Positions 31,624-41,099 of a DNA stretch of 58,066 bases are shown one piece after another. Position 1 is the first letter of the stretch. Each line of letters starts with the position of its first letter. The stretch is from Clostridiales bacterium UBA1390 (lineage in GTDB: Bacteria > Bacillota > Clostridia > Lachnospirales > Bianqueaceae), in contig DBQQ01000052.1 in the NCBI GenBank assembly GCA_002305315.1, positions 208,082-266,147 on the forward strand. The letters run 5' to 3'. The notes below the pieces were generated by a model that saw only the letters and a program-made list of their open reading frames with translations, made no database searches and was not told the origin of the DNA. Made by a program: the position numbers and the translations under genes.

Positions 31624-33477
31624 ATGGGGACACAACAAAAGGGCCGATTCAATAAGGCCACTATGATTTTATATTTTCTGCAAGGCAGTGTGCATTTTTT
31701 TGTCATCAGCATTCTGAGTGCCTTTGGTGTCACACTGTTGGAAATGCTGGTACCGCAGCTGATTCGGTTCACGGTGGATTCCGTGATCGGCAGTGCAGAA
31801 CCGGATCTGCCGGGCTTCATGACGCAGATGCTCCTGTCCATGGGCGGAGTATCCTACTTGAGATCGCATCTGCATGTTATTGCGATTCTGATCGTTGTAT
31901 TGGCGCTCGTTGCTGCGGTTTGCAAGTATTTGTTTAATCTTTACAACAATAAGGGTGCGGAGACGCTGATGCAGACGATGCGTAACCGTCTGTTCGCACA
32001 TATTCAGCGCCTTCCCTTTGCCTGGCATATGAAGCATCAGACGGGGGATATCATTCAACGCTGTACATCGGATGTGGAGCGAGTGAAGATTTTCGTGGCA
32101 GAACAGCTGACATCCATTGTGCGGATCGTCATTCTGGTCAGTCTGTCTCTGTTTTTCATGTATTCCATGAATGTGAAACTGGCGCTGATCGCCACAGCCT
32201 GTATTCCGGTGATCCTGGGATATTCCGCGTATTTCCATGCTAAAATCGGATCGCATTTCCAGGAATGCGATGAGAATGAGGGCATTCTGTCCACGATCGC
32301 GCAGGAAAACCTGACAGGTGTCCGCGTGGTACGGGCCTTCGGAAGGGAGAATTATGAGCGGGAGCGGTTTGAGAAGCAGAATCAGCATTACACCAGCCTG
32401 TGGGTCAAGTTGTGTAAACTGATGGCATTCTTCTGGGGATCCGGGGATCTGATTTCCGGTCTGCAGGTGATGCTGGTGCTGGTCATGGGATCCGTTTCCT
32501 GTGTCAATGGGGAATTGACCGCAGGAGAATTTATCGCCTTCATGTCCTATAACTCCATGCTGACCTGGCCGGTCAGACAGCTGGGCCGGGTGATCTCAGA
32601 GATGAGTAAGGCCAATGTTTCGATCGACCGTATCATGTATATCATGAATAGTCCGGAAGAACAGGATGCGCCGGGCGCGCTGGAGCCGGATATGCGCGGC
32701 GATATCGAGTTTTCTCACGTGTCCTTCGGATACGACGCCAAGATCCCGGTGGTGCAGGACGTGAGTTTCCGGATTCCCCAGGGGACCACTTTCGGGATTC
32801 TGGGAGGCACGGGTTCTGGAAAATCCACGCTGATGCATCTGTTGAATCGGCTGTATGAGCTGCCCAAGGATCAGGGAAAGATCACAGTGGGCGGTGTGGA
32901 CATCGCGGATATCAAGGCCTCGTGGATCCGTAAGAATATCGGAATGGTTCTGCAGGAGCCGTTTCTGTTCTCGCGAACCATCGCGGAGAATATCAGCATT
33001 ACGCAGCGTGAGATGCCCATGGAAGAGATTCGGCAGGCGGCGAAAATTGCCTGTGTGGATGATGCGATCACGGAGTTTGCGAATGGATATGACACGATGG
33101 TGGGAGAGAGGGGCGTCACCTTATCGGGTGGACAGAAGCAGCGAACTGCCATCGCGCGGATGCTGACACAGAAGACGCCGATCATGGTGTTTGATGATTC
33201 CCTGTCGGCCGTGGACGCAGAGACGGATGCGAAGATCCGTCAGGCACTCCGAAAGAACCTGGGAGATTCCACAGTGATCCTGATTTCGCACAGAATCACG
33301 ACGCTGATGCAGGCAGAGTGCATTTTGGTACTGGATAAGGGTCGTGTGGCGGAGATGGGATCGCACGAGGAACTGATGCAGAATCATGGAATTTACAGGC
33401 ACATCTATGACATGCAGATGACAATGCCAGAGGAAACGACTCTGGTATTGTCGGAGGAGGTGAATCAGAATGAATAA
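31624..33477 (+). CDS. ABC exporter half-transporter, subunit with degenerate ATP site
   Basis: The 617-aa protein has six membrane segments and a C-terminal ATPase domain: Walker A G-G-T-G-S-G-K-S-T, signature T-L-S-G-G-Q-K-Q-R and Walker B I-M-V-F-D-D-S-L-S. Aspartate replaces the catalytic glutamate after Walker B, as in one half of heterodimeric exporters such as LmrCD or YheHI. Its canonical LSGGQ completes the active site of the partner encoded next, which overlaps it by 8 bp. The likely role is drug or lipid export, in line with the MarR gene downstream. TAGGAGG precedes the start; I see no convincing promoter in the gap after rhaA. Confidence 0.92.
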   Translation: MGTQQKGRFNKATMILYFLQGSVHFFVISILSAFGVTLLEMLVPQLIRFTVDSVIGSAEPDLPGFMTQMLLSMGGVSYLRSHLHVIAILIVVLALVAAVCKYLFNLYNNKGAETLMQTMRNRLFAHIQRLPFAWHMKHQTGDIIQRCTSDVERVKIFVAEQLTSIVRIVILVSLSLFFMYSMNVKLALIATACIPVILGYSAYFHAKIGSHFQECDENEGILSTIAQENLTGVRVVRAFGRENYERERFEKQNQHYTSLWVKLCKLMAFFWGSGDLISGLQVMLVLVMGSVSCVNGELTAGEFIAFMSYNSMLTWPVRQLGRVISEMSKANVSIDRIMYIMNSPEEQDAPGALEPDMRGDIEFSHVSFGYDAKIPVVQDVSFRIPQGTTFGILGGTGSGKSTLMHLLNRLYELPKDQGKITVGGVDIADIKASWIRKNIGMVLQEPFLFSRTIAENISITQREMPMEEIRQAAKIACVDDAITEFANGYDTMVGERGVTLSGGQKQRTAIARMLTQKTPIMVFDDSLSAVDAETDAKIRQALRKNLGDSTVILISHRITTLMQAECILVLDKGRVAEMGSHEELMQNHGIYRHIYDMQMTMPEETTLVLSEEVNQNE

Positions 33478-35299
33478 GGCGGTAGAGAAGAAGGAGTATG
33501 TTTCTTTGCCCTATTTCGGTTTGAATAAACTGCTGCCCTATCTGAAACCCTATCGGTTCATCATGATCAGCATGGTGATCATGGGGCTTCTGACCAGCAC
33601 GGTGGATATCATTCTGCCTTTGTTCCAGCAGTATGCGCTGAACCATTTCATTGCCCTGGGAACGCTGGAAGGGCTGCCGGTCTTTATTATATTGTATGTG
33701 ACGGTTCTCTTGTGTCAGGTGGTATTTACGTTTGTTTCCTGTTATCAGGCCAGTCAGGTAGAGATGTACGTGGGAAGAGACATGAAACGAGCCAGTTTCA
33801 ATCACTTGCAGACGCTGTCCTTTTCCTATTATAATCAGAACAGCGTGGGGTACATCCATGCGAGGGTGATGAGCGATACGAACCGTATTGGAAGCCTGGT
33901 GTCCTGGAGTCTGATGGATGGTGTTTGGAATGTGACCTATCTTCTGGGAGCGATCGTGGTGATGCTGGCTGTCAACGTACAGCTGGCGCTGGTCGTACTG
34001 GTCGTTGTGCCGCTGACGGCGTTGGCATCCGCGTATTTTCAGAAACGCCTGGTGGGACTGAACCGAAAGATTCGAGAGATCAACTCCCGGATCACCGGCA
34101 ACTTCAATGAAGGAATCACGGGGGCGAAGACCACAAAGACTCTGGTGGTGGAAGAGAAGATGGAGCGGGATTTTAACCGGACGAGCGGAGAGATGACGAA
34201 AACATCGATTCGTGCAGCCCATTTTCGCGCGCTCTTCACATCGATGATTTCCTTTGCCTCGTATCTGGCTCTGGCCCTGGTACTGTGGCAAGGAGGATAT
34301 ATCACCATGCAGCAGGTCATCGAGCTGGGAACGCTGTCTATCTTCATGTCCTACGCATTGGGTATGATGGAGCCGGTGCAGTGGTTGGTCCGCGTGGTAT
34401 CCGACCTTATTACGGTGCAGGTCAATGTGGAACGATTCACGCGATTGATGGAGACGGAGTCGGATGTGGCGGATTCTCCGGAAGTGGTCGAGAAGTATGG
34501 AGACGCGTTTTCACCGAAGAAGGAGAACTGGGAACCCTTGCATGGGGATGTGGAGTTTCGCGACGTATCGTTTAAGTATCCGGACGGCGACGAGTATATT
34601 CTGGAGCATTTCAACTTAAAGGTGCCGCAGGGAACCAACGTGGCGATTGTAGGAGAGACAGGAGCCGGAAAATCCACGCTGGTGAATCTGGTGTGCCGTT
34701 TCTTCGAGCCCACGTCGGGGCAGATTCTTATCGACGGCAGAGATGCCCGGGAGAGATCGCAGCTCTGGCTGCACAGCCATATTGGCTATGTTCTGCAGAC
34801 ACCGCATCTGTTCTCGGGGACGGTACTGGAAAACCTTCGCTACGGCAGGCCAGATGCGACGATGGAAGAGATCGAGGCCGCGGTGCGCAGTGTATCCGCG
34901 GAGGACGTGATTGCACGGATGGATAAGGGATATGACAGCGATGTGGGCGAGGGCGGAGATCTCCTCTCCACGGGAGAAAAGCAGCTCCTGTCCTTTGCCA
35001 GAGCGATCCTGGCAGATCCACGGATTTTCGTGTTGGATGAGGCCACATCCTCCATTGATACCGTCACGGAGAAGAAGATTCAGGATGCGATTGAAAATCT
35101 GATGAAGGGACGCACGTCCTTTGTCATCGCGCACCGCCTGTCCACGATTCGTCAGGCGGATGTGATCCTGGTGGTGAAGGATGGAAAGATCGTGGAACGA
35201 GGCAGCCATGAAGATCTTCTTGCCAAGAAGGGATATTATTTCAATCTGTATACAAGACAGTATCAGGAAGAGAGTGTGGAAAATGCCTTCGAAGGATAA
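33470..35299 (+). CDS. ABC exporter half-transporter, catalytic partner
   Basis: The 609-aa partner has six membrane segments, Walker A G-E-T-G-A-G-K-S-T and a normal Walker B F-V-L-D-E-A-T-S-S with the catalytic glutamate, but an altered signature, L-L-S-T-G-E-K-Q in place of LSGGQ. Combined with the previous subunit this gives one complete and one dead ATP site. It starts inside the previous gene and probably shares its message. A MarR gene follows 101 bp later from its own promoter. Confidence 0.92.
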   Translation: MNKAVEKKEYVSLPYFGLNKLLPYLKPYRFIMISMVIMGLLTSTVDIILPLFQQYALNHFIALGTLEGLPVFIILYVTVLLCQVVFTFVSCYQASQVEMYVGRDMKRASFNHLQTLSFSYYNQNSVGYIHARVMSDTNRIGSLVSWSLMDGVWNVTYLLGAIVVMLAVNVQLALVVLVVVPLTALASAYFQKRLVGLNRKIREINSRITGNFNEGITGAKTTKTLVVEEKMERDFNRTSGEMTKTSIRAAHFRALFTSMISFASYLALALVLWQGGYITMQQVIELGTLSIFMSYALGMMEPVQWLVRVVSDLITVQVNVERFTRLMETESDVADSPEVVEKYGDAFSPKKENWEPLHGDVEFRDVSFKYPDGDEYILEHFNLKVPQGTNVAIVGETGAGKSTLVNLVCRFFEPTSGQILIDGRDARERSQLWLHSHIGYVLQTPHLFSGTVLENLRYGRPDATMEEIEAAVRSVSAEDVIARMDKGYDSDVGEGGDLLSTGEKQLLSFARAILADPRIFVLDEATSSIDTVTEKKIQDAIENLMKGRTSFVIAHRLSTIRQADVILVVKDGKIVERGSHEDLLAKKGYYFNLYTRQYQEESVENAFEG

Positions 35300-35323
35300 A
35301 ATCGGCGTAAGCGCGAAAAAAGC

Positions 35324-35370
35324 TTGACATTTTCTCATAGGATGCCTATAATAGTTCTCAGGAGAACTAT
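35324..35370 (+). promoter_or_regulatory. marR promoter with a 20-bp palindromic operator
   Basis: TTGACA (35324-35329), a 17-bp spacer and TATAAT (35347-35352). The palindrome ATAGTTCTC-AG-GAGAACTAT (35351-35370) covers the end of the -10 box and the transcription start, the classic position for repression by the MarR protein encoded next. Confidence 0.8.
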
Positions 35371-35400
35371 TAATAGCATGAAATACGAGGAGGATGTAAA

Positions 35401-35841
35401 ATGCGCCGAATGATGGATCTTGTGGTTGCGGTTCAGAAAAGCGGACGAGTGTATAATCGTATGATGAAGGAGACGGCGCGCCAGTGTGGCATTACGAAGC
35501 CGGCCATGGATATATTGCTGTTTCTGCATAATAATCCAGAGTATAACAAAGCTTCGGATGTGTCAGAGAGGCGCTTCTTGGCGAAGTCATATGTCTCGCG
35601 AGCGGTGGATCTTCTTCAGAAAGAAGGATATCTGCAGGTGGATATGGATCCGCAGGATAGACGTGTGCTGCGACTGACACCGCTGGAAAAAGCAGATGAT
35701 ATTATTGCGCAGGGGATGGAGACGCAGGAGAGGTTTTCAAAGTGGCTCTATAAGGATGTGAGTGCAGAAGAGATGGAAGAGATGCATAGAATCTATTCCA
35801 AAATCATGGTAAATCTGGATGAAATGCAGCGTTCGTTATAA
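35401..35841 (+). CDS. MarR-family transcriptional regulator
   Basis: The 146-aa protein has the MarR winged-helix core: I-T-K-P-A-M-D-I-L-L-F-L-H-N-N, the recognition helix in L-A-K-S-Y-V-S-R-A-V-D-L-L-Q-K-E-G and the wing D-P-Q-D-R-R-V-L-R-L-T. GAGGAGG precedes the start. The palindrome over its own promoter points to autorepression. It lies just after a two-gene multidrug-type ABC exporter, which it probably also controls, although no matching operator is visible in front of that exporter. Confidence 0.9.
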   Translation: MRRMMDLVVAVQKSGRVYNRMMKETARQCGITKPAMDILLFLHNNPEYNKASDVSERRFLAKSYVSRAVDLLQKEGYLQVDMDPQDRRVLRLTPLEKADDIIAQGMETQERFSKWLYKDVSAEEMEEMHRIYSKIMVNLDEMQRSL

Positions 35842-35853
35842 TTTTGCACCACG

Positions 35854-35902
35854 AAAGAGGGTATCTCTTAAGTCGTGAAATGACTTGAGAGATACCCTCT
35901 TT
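35854..35902 (+). terminator. Bidirectional terminator between marR and the acyltransferase gene
   Basis: A long stem (AAAGAGGGTATCTCTTAAGTC against its complement, one mismatch) lies between convergent genes; its AT-rich base reads as a T run on either strand. Confidence 0.85.
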
Positions 35903-35904
35903 GG

Positions 35905-36951
35905 TTAAAAGGATTTTTCGCGATGGGAGAAGCGTTTGGCTGGAGATTTGAAGTGCCTGTGCCAGAGGAGTTCGATAAAATGCAGTGTATAAGCGCCGAA
36001 TATAGATAATGCGCATACCAGTAAATAATGGATGAAGGAATGTGTCTCCAGAAAATAGCCGAACCCGACTGTATTGAAGATAAGGAGCAGAACAGCAATA
36101 CAGAATGGATGAATCACATAAAGATTCATGGAAAACCAGCGAAGAGCCGGATGAGCTTTGCCGGGGATATACAACAGAAGTTGGAAAAGATAGAAGGTAC
36201 ATAGAGGAAGCAGTACATAAAAGCTATTATGCCGCTGCAGATTAAGACGCCAGGTCAGATAGCCTTCCGTTAAGAGGAACATGAGACTCAAGACGAAAGG
36301 AATCCCCGGAGTTTTGCTTTGATGTCCTTGATGGATCCAAGCGCCCAACCAGAGAAAAGCCGGGGCGAAGAGGATCCCGTTCCGAGTATAGGAACTGATC
36401 TGAAAAGAGAAATCGTATAGGTTCTGCAGTCCTGGAATATAGGCGGTAAGACCATAATAGCTGTCACCGAAAAGCCCGATGATATACAGTACGCCGACCA
36501 GAATCCCTGTGGTGCGAAGAGAGAAGCAGCGCAGCAGAAATCCTGTAAAAACCAGACCGACAATGGTGGCGGGTAAATACCATAGCTGATAGAATGTTCC
36601 ATCAAAAAAGAGCATGCGAAGAAGTTCTCCCAGACTTGTGGGAAGATTTCCGGCATACAGATTGACGGGCAAGTACAGAATCGTGGACACGCCATACAGA
36701 ATCAGAAGTTTGTGAAGAGATCGCAAAAGAGATGTGCTTTTTCCTATTTCACAAAAAGAACCTAATACAAAAAAACCGGTACAAGTCAGGAAAAAGGGTA
36801 CAGCCAGGCGGCATATCACAAAGGTGATGAGAAAATCCAGCGTTTCATTCCAAGACAAGAAGGGAGACGTGTGAATAGCAATGACCATAAAAGCCGCAAT
36901 CATTCGAAAACAATCTATGCCAGCATATCCTTTAGAAGAGGATTTGATCAT
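35905..36951 (-). CDS. Acyltransferase-3 family membrane protein, VanT-like membrane domain
   Basis: The 348-aa protein has about ten membrane segments. The N-terminus G-I-D-C-F-R-M-I-A-A-F-M-V-I-A-I-H-T-S-P and the L-A-V-P-F-F-L-T-C-T-G-F-F-V block fit acyltransferase family 3, and are especially close to the membrane domain of the serine racemase VanT. The racemase domain itself is absent. Proteins of this kind O-acetylate sugars or envelope polymers, or carry amino acids; the substrate is unknown. It is divergent from a two-component system 220 bp away, which could control it. Confidence 0.75.
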   Translation of the reverse strand: MIKSSSKGYAGIDCFRMIAAFMVIAIHTSPFLSWNETLDFLITFVICRLAVPFFLTCTGFFVLGSFCEIGKSTSLLRSLHKLLILYGVSTILYLPVNLYAGNLPTSLGELLRMLFFDGTFYQLWYLPATIVGLVFTGFLLRCFSLRTTGILVGVLYIIGLFGDSYYGLTAYIPGLQNLYDFSFQISSYTRNGILFAPAFLWLGAWIHQGHQSKTPGIPFVLSLMFLLTEGYLTWRLNLQRHNSFYVLLPLCTFYLFQLLLYIPGKAHPALRWFSMNLYVIHPFCIAVLLLIFNTVGFGYFLETHSFIHYLLVCALSIFGAYTLHFIELLWHRHFKSPAKRFSHREKSF

Positions 36952-37171
36952 AAGAGCGGTACCTCCAATAAGAGTAGGGAGACGGAGAAAAAGAATACAT
37001 TCTCGTTCTTCGTGTCCAAATGACGCTCTTAGTATACTCTTATAACCTTAAATTAGTCTGAATCTCCTAATTCAGCTTTTTTTCAGATTATGATTTTGGC
37101 AAATCGGCCGTGTACAAAACAACTTTATGATGGTAAAATAGGAGAGGTGTGTTAGAAAAGGAGGTGGCTGT

Positions 37172-37852
37172 ATGCGTGTTCTGGTAGTGGAGGATGAGAA
37201 AAGGTTAGCGGAAGCGCTCAAAGAGATTCTAAAGGAAGAAAGATACATTGTAGATGTGGTGAATGATGGAGAGAATGGGTACGATTATGCGAAGAGCCAG
37301 ATCTATGATGCGATCATACTGGATATTATGCTGCCGAAGATGAATGGGCTGGATGTGGTCAGGCGGTTGCGGCGGGAACACATTTCGACACCAGTTCTGT
37401 TGCTCACGGCACGAGAGACCGTAGGAGACCGGGTAGAAGGGCTGGATGCAGGAGCGGACGATTATCTGACGAAACCATTTGCGCCCCAGGAACTGCTGGC
37501 CCGTTTGCGTGCGATGACTAGGCGTCACGGCGAGGTCATTCTGGATGAGATGAGTTATGGAGATTTGACTCTGCGTTTAGATGCCTACCAGCTGTGTCGG
37601 AAAGAACGATCCGTTCGTCTGAGTATTCGAGAATTTGAGATCATGCGGCTATTGATGAGCAATCCTCGCATGGTGCTGCCAAAGGAAGAGATTCTCTTGA
37701 AGGTGTGGGGAGCGGAATCGAAGGCAGAGGACAATAATGTGGAGGTATATATTTCCTTTTTGCGAAAGAAGCTCTTTTATTTAGGGTCCTCCGTGGAAAT
37801 TGCGATAATTCGTAAAGTCGGATATTATCTGAAAGGAGATCAGACTCCATGA
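37172..37852 (+). CDS. OmpR-family response regulator
   Basis: The 226-aa protein has a receiver domain with E8-D9, phospho-acceptor D51 in I-L-D-I-M-L-P and K101 in L-T-K-P-F-A, followed by a winged-helix domain with V-E-V-Y-I-S-F-L-R-K-K. GGAGGTGG precedes the start. Its stop overlaps the kinase start by 4 bp. The 220-bp gap upstream, shared with the divergent acyltransferase gene, contains several T-T-C-A-G / C-T-G-A-A repeats that could be binding sites. The signal is unknown. Confidence 0.94.
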   Translation: MRVLVVEDEKRLAEALKEILKEERYIVDVVNDGENGYDYAKSQIYDAIILDIMLPKMNGLDVVRRLRREHISTPVLLLTARETVGDRVEGLDAGADDYLTKPFAPQELLARLRAMTRRHGEVILDEMSYGDLTLRLDAYQLCRKERSVRLSIREFEIMRLLMSNPRMVLPKEEILLKVWGAESKAEDNNVEVYISFLRKKLFYLGSSVEIAIIRKVGYYLKGDQTP

Positions 37853-39126
37853 TTCGCAGTCTGCGCCGTAAGTTTGTAGCCATCAATATGACGCTGTTGA
37901 TGATCGTGTTTACGGTTCTGCTATGTATTATCTATACGACAACCGCAGCCAATATCGAGGATGAAGCGAAGAAGTATCGCAAGAAGGTGCTGGAAATGGC
38001 GCAAACGATGGAAGAGCATCCAGAAGAAGATGATGATTCGGATGACCGGGAAAATCGAGGACCGGTAGATATGCATATGTGGACAACATATCTGTTGCGA
38101 AAAACACCGGAGCAAACCTGGAATATAGGCGGGCCGCATCCTGATGATATGGATTCTCATATAGTGGTAGAATTGGCAGATCTTATCATGAAGCAAGAGA
38201 AGGACGATGGAAAGATCAACTACCGGGATACCTCATTTTCATATAGTCGATGGCAGACGGAGAGGGGAAATCAATACATCGTTTTACAGGATCGCAGTAA
38301 CGATGTGTATCGTCTGCAGAGTCTATTATGGAAACTCATTCTGGTGGGAGCAGTGGGCGCGATCGCTTTCTGGGGCATCAGTATCCTTTTGGCGCGTTGG
38401 GCCGTGCGTCCCATTGCCAGAGTCCTGGAACAGCAGCGACACTTTGTGGCAGATGCCTCGCATGAACTCAAGACGCCACTGAGTGTGATCATGGCGAATG
38501 CGAGCCTGGTTCTATCCCATCCGGAAAAGAGTGTGGCAGAAGAAAGAAAATGGCTGGAATATATCCAGGAAGAGGGAGAACGGATGAATGGACTGGTGAC
38601 GAGCCTGCTGTATCTGGCGCGCTCGGATGATGGAAGTCTGCAGAAGGTATATGAGCCAGTATGTTTTTCGGATATTGTGGAAGAAGAATTGCTGCACCTG
38701 GAGCCGTTGATATTTGAAGCGGGCAAGAATCTGATCCAGGAAATAGAATCGGATTTGTGGATGTATGGAGATAGCTCGCAACTGAAACGAATGGTGCAAA
38801 ATCTCTTAGAAAATGCGATTAAATACTCAGAGGAGCGTGGGCAGATTCGAATTGAACTGACCAAGCAGCGAGAGCGTCTACAATTTGTCGTGTTCAATAC
38901 GGGACGTACACTGACACAGGATCAGATGAAGCATATCTTCGAGCGCTTTTATCGAGTGGATGAGGCCAGAGATCGAAGTGCGGGTGCGGGAGGATACGGC
39001 CTAGGGCTTTCGATCGTGCAGGCCATTGTACAGGAACATAAAGGAAAGATTACAGTACAGAGTCAGGCGGGAGAGGGTACCTGGTTTACCGTCACCTTTT
39101 CTCTGTGGAGAGGAGTCAAGGAATGA
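37849..39126 (+). CDS. Sensor histidine kinase
   Basis: This 425-aa kinase has an N-terminal membrane segment (about residues 12-32), an extracytoplasmic sensor of about 130 residues rich in acidic residues (E-E-D-D-D-S-D-D), a second membrane segment near 165-185, then a HAMP-like linker, the H-box [11 protein letters not shown] and the ATPase motifs [10 protein letters not shown] and [10 protein letters not shown]. It pairs with the regulator before it. The acidic loop might bind cations or cationic peptides, as in PhoQ-like sensors; this is only a suggestion. nfo overlaps its stop codon. Confidence 0.93.
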   Translation: MIRSLRRKFVAINMTLLMIVFTVLLCIIYTTTAANIEDEAKKYRKKVLEMAQTMEEHPEEDDDSDDRENRGPVDMHMWTTYLLRKTPEQTWNIGGPHPDDMDSHIVVELADLIMKQEKDDGKINYRDTSFSYSRWQTERGNQYIVLQDRSNDVYRLQSLLWKLILVGAVGAIAFWGISILLARWAVRPIARVLEQQRHFVADASHELKTPLSVIMANASLVLSHPEKSVAEERKWLEYIQEEGERMNGLVTSLLYLARSDDGSLQKVYEPVCFSDIVEEELLHLEPLIFEAGKNLIQEIESDLWMYGDSSQLKRMVQNLLENAIKYSEERGQIRIELTKQRERLQFVVFNTGRTLTQDQMKHIFERFYRVDEARDRSAGAGGYGLGLSIVQAIVQEHKGKITVQSQAGEGTWFTVTFSLWRGVKE

Positions 39127-40019
39127 TCATTGGATCTCATGTGGGAATGAGCGGCAAGGAGATGTTTTTAGGAGCTGCGAAAGAGGCTGCAGGATATGGA
39201 GCGGACGCCTTGATGATCTATACCGGCGCTCCACAGAATACGAAAAGAAAGCCGATAGAGGAGCTCAAGATTCAGGAAGGCTGGGATGAACTGCATCAGC
39301 ATGAAATCGAACATCTGATTGTGCATGCTCCATATATCATCAATCTGGGAAATGGCGTGAAGGAAGATATCTTTGAGCTGGCAGTGCGGTTCCTTCGATT
39401 AGAGCTGGAGAGGAGCGAGGCCATGGGCGGGGAAGTGCTGGTGGTTCATCCGGGAGCGCATGTAGGAGAAGGAGTAGATCGTGGGATTGAGCGTGTCATT
39501 CAAGGTTTGAATCAGGTGCTGGATGAAACCACGACCATTCCACTAGCTCTGGAAACCATGGCTGGTAAGGGAAGTGAGTTGGGAAGGAGTTTTGAGGAGC
39601 TGGCTAGAATCTTTGACGGGGTCAAACACAATGAACGGCTGCGAGTCTGCATCGACACCTGTCATATGCATGATGCGGGCTATGATTTGTGTCAGGACTG
39701 GGAGGGCGTTCTTCAAAAACTCGATCAGGTGATTGGCCTTGATCGCGTGGCAGTTGTCCATCTGAATGATAGCAAGAATCTGAGGGGGGCCGCAAAAGAC
39801 CGGCATGAGAATATCGGCTTTGGCGCAATAGGGTTTGACACACTCTATCGTATCGCCGCCTGTTCCGAACTCAGCACTGTTCCCAAGATCTTAGAGACAC
39901 CTTATGTGCCCGGGGCGGCCAAAAAGACATTCCCGCCTTATAAGTATGAGATTGCCATGCTGAGAAGCGGTGTATTCGATCCGGCCCTGAAACAGAAAAT
40001 CGTGGAGGGAGAGTTATGA
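39123..40019 (+). CDS. nfo: Endonuclease IV (AP endonuclease)
   Basis: Nfo cuts DNA at abasic sites in base excision repair. The 298-aa product shows I-G-S-H-V-G-M-S-G at the start, [39 protein letters not shown] and V-V-H-L-N-D-S-K-N, which supply the three-zinc site. I start at 39123, where ATGA overlaps the kinase stop and GGAGAGGAG lies upstream; an earlier in-frame ATG at 39105 lacks this site. It also overlaps maf by 4 bp, so the two-component system, nfo and maf share one transcript. Confidence 0.94.
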   Translation: MIIGSHVGMSGKEMFLGAAKEAAGYGADALMIYTGAPQNTKRKPIEELKIQEGWDELHQHEIEHLIVHAPYIINLGNGVKEDIFELAVRFLRLELERSEAMGGEVLVVHPGAHVGEGVDRGIERVIQGLNQVLDETTTIPLALETMAGKGSELGRSFEELARIFDGVKHNERLRVCIDTCHMHDAGYDLCQDWEGVLQKLDQVIGLDRVAVVHLNDSKNLRGAAKDRHENIGFGAIGFDTLYRIAACSELSTVPKILETPYVPGAAKKTFPPYKYEIAMLRSGVFDPALKQKIVEGEL

Positions 40020-40591
40020 GTATTCGAGTGATTTTGGCGTCAGCGTCTCCCAGGAGACGGGAGCTTTTAGCGCTCGCATTGGACGAGTTTGACATATTGC
40101 CCGCGGATATCGAAGAAAATCTGCCGGAAGGATTGGAGTTGACGCAGGGCCCCGCCTATCTGGCGGCTCAGAAAGCGCGATTTTTGGCCGATCAGCATCC
40201 GGACGCTTTGGTGATTGGGTGCGATACAGGCGTCTTCATTGATGGTCAGATGCTGGGAAAGCCCAAAGATGCGGAACAGGCGCAATCCATGTTAGAAGAA
40301 CTGTCCGGTCGAGTGCATCAAGTCATCACGGGATGTTGCCTTTGCCTGGAAGGCAGAGAACATATTTTCCAGGAAGAAACATGGGTGGAGTTCTATCCGC
40401 TATATAAGGAAGAGATTGCTTCTTATATCGCAACGGGAGAACCTTTTGATAAGGCGGGCGGATATGGGATTCAGGGCAAAGGGGCGCTTCTGATTCGCGG
40501 CATACAAGGCGACTATTATAACGTAATGGGACTGCCCATTGCCCGGCTTACGCGCGAGATAGGGCGCTTCTTATTGGAAAATTTAGATTGA
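40016..40591 (+). CDS. maf: Maf-family nucleotide pyrophosphatase
   Basis: Maf proteins hydrolyse non-canonical or excess nucleoside triphosphates (dTTP, UTP or modified forms). The 191-aa product has the family signature [29 protein letters not shown] and [13 protein letters not shown]. It starts within nfo (ATGAG overlap) and ends the operon. Joined with nfo, it suggests a house-cleaning and repair pair under two-component control. Confidence 0.94.
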   Translation: MSIRVILASASPRRRELLALALDEFDILPADIEENLPEGLELTQGPAYLAAQKARFLADQHPDALVIGCDTGVFIDGQMLGKPKDAEQAQSMLEELSGRVHQVITGCCLCLEGREHIFQEETWVEFYPLYKEEIASYIATGEPFDKAGGYGIQGKGALLIRGIQGDYYNVMGLPIARLTREIGRFLLENLD

Positions 40592-40601
40592 AAGGACTGC
40601 A

Positions 40602-40644
40602 AAACATACGCAACTGCGGGATTTCGTAGTTGCGTATGTTTTTT
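40602..40644 (+). terminator. Terminator of the maf operon
   Basis: ACATACGCAACT pairs with AGTTGCGTATGT around a 12-nt loop and is followed by a run of Ts. Confidence 0.85.
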
Positions 40645-40678
40645 GTTCCGTAGACTAAGGAGAGAGCCGCCGGCGGCT

Positions 40679-41000
40679 GCGTATAATTTTAGAGGCGCTG
40701 CTCGGGGATTTGCGAGTCCTGCTGATTTCGCGTTTGCATATAATTTTATTTCGGGTGCATCTCCGTCCCTGCAGCAGCTTTTATACGCTGCTCAGCGCTT
40801 CGTGCTCTGCGAATCCGACGGCTGCGTATAATTTTAGAGGTATCCCGTCCCTGCAGCAGCTTTTATACGCTGTTCAGCGATTCGTGCTCTATGGATCTCA
40901 TATTTGCGTACAATTTAATTTTGGAGGTATCTCCGTCCCTGCAGCAGATTTATACGCTGCTCAACGATTCGCACACTGGCGTTCTCCGATCTGCGTATAA
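40679..41000. repeat. Second repeat array with TATA-centred anchors every ~43 bp
   Basis: GCGTATAA-type anchors (40679, 40736 as GCATATAA, 40824, 40906 as GCGTACAA, 40993) alternate with TTATACGC (40781, 40863, 40950). From 40736 on the spacings are 45, 43, 39, 43, 44 and 43 bp, so a full unit is about 82 to 88 bp. Between anchors, GTCCCTGCAGCAG recurs at 40765, 40847 and 40935, and TTCGTGCTCT or a variant follows TTATACGCTG. The fill differs from the array at 672-1595, but the spacing and the alternation of two anchor types are the same. On the minus strand GCGTATA-AAAGCT here recalls GCGTATACAGAAAGCT there. It lies about 100 bp past the 3' end of the decayed gene at 41100-41547. Confidence 0.85.
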
Positions 41001-41099
41001 AATACCCGTTTTCACGCACAACAAGCAAGCGTTCGCTATGTTGTTACGCTAACGCTCAATATGCGACAGCTGTATTGTATGCTAACTGCCGTTCAATTT

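Noticed and set aside
40710..41000. Open frame across repeat array 2
   Set aside because: It follows the repeats, has no ribosome binding site and no family similarity.
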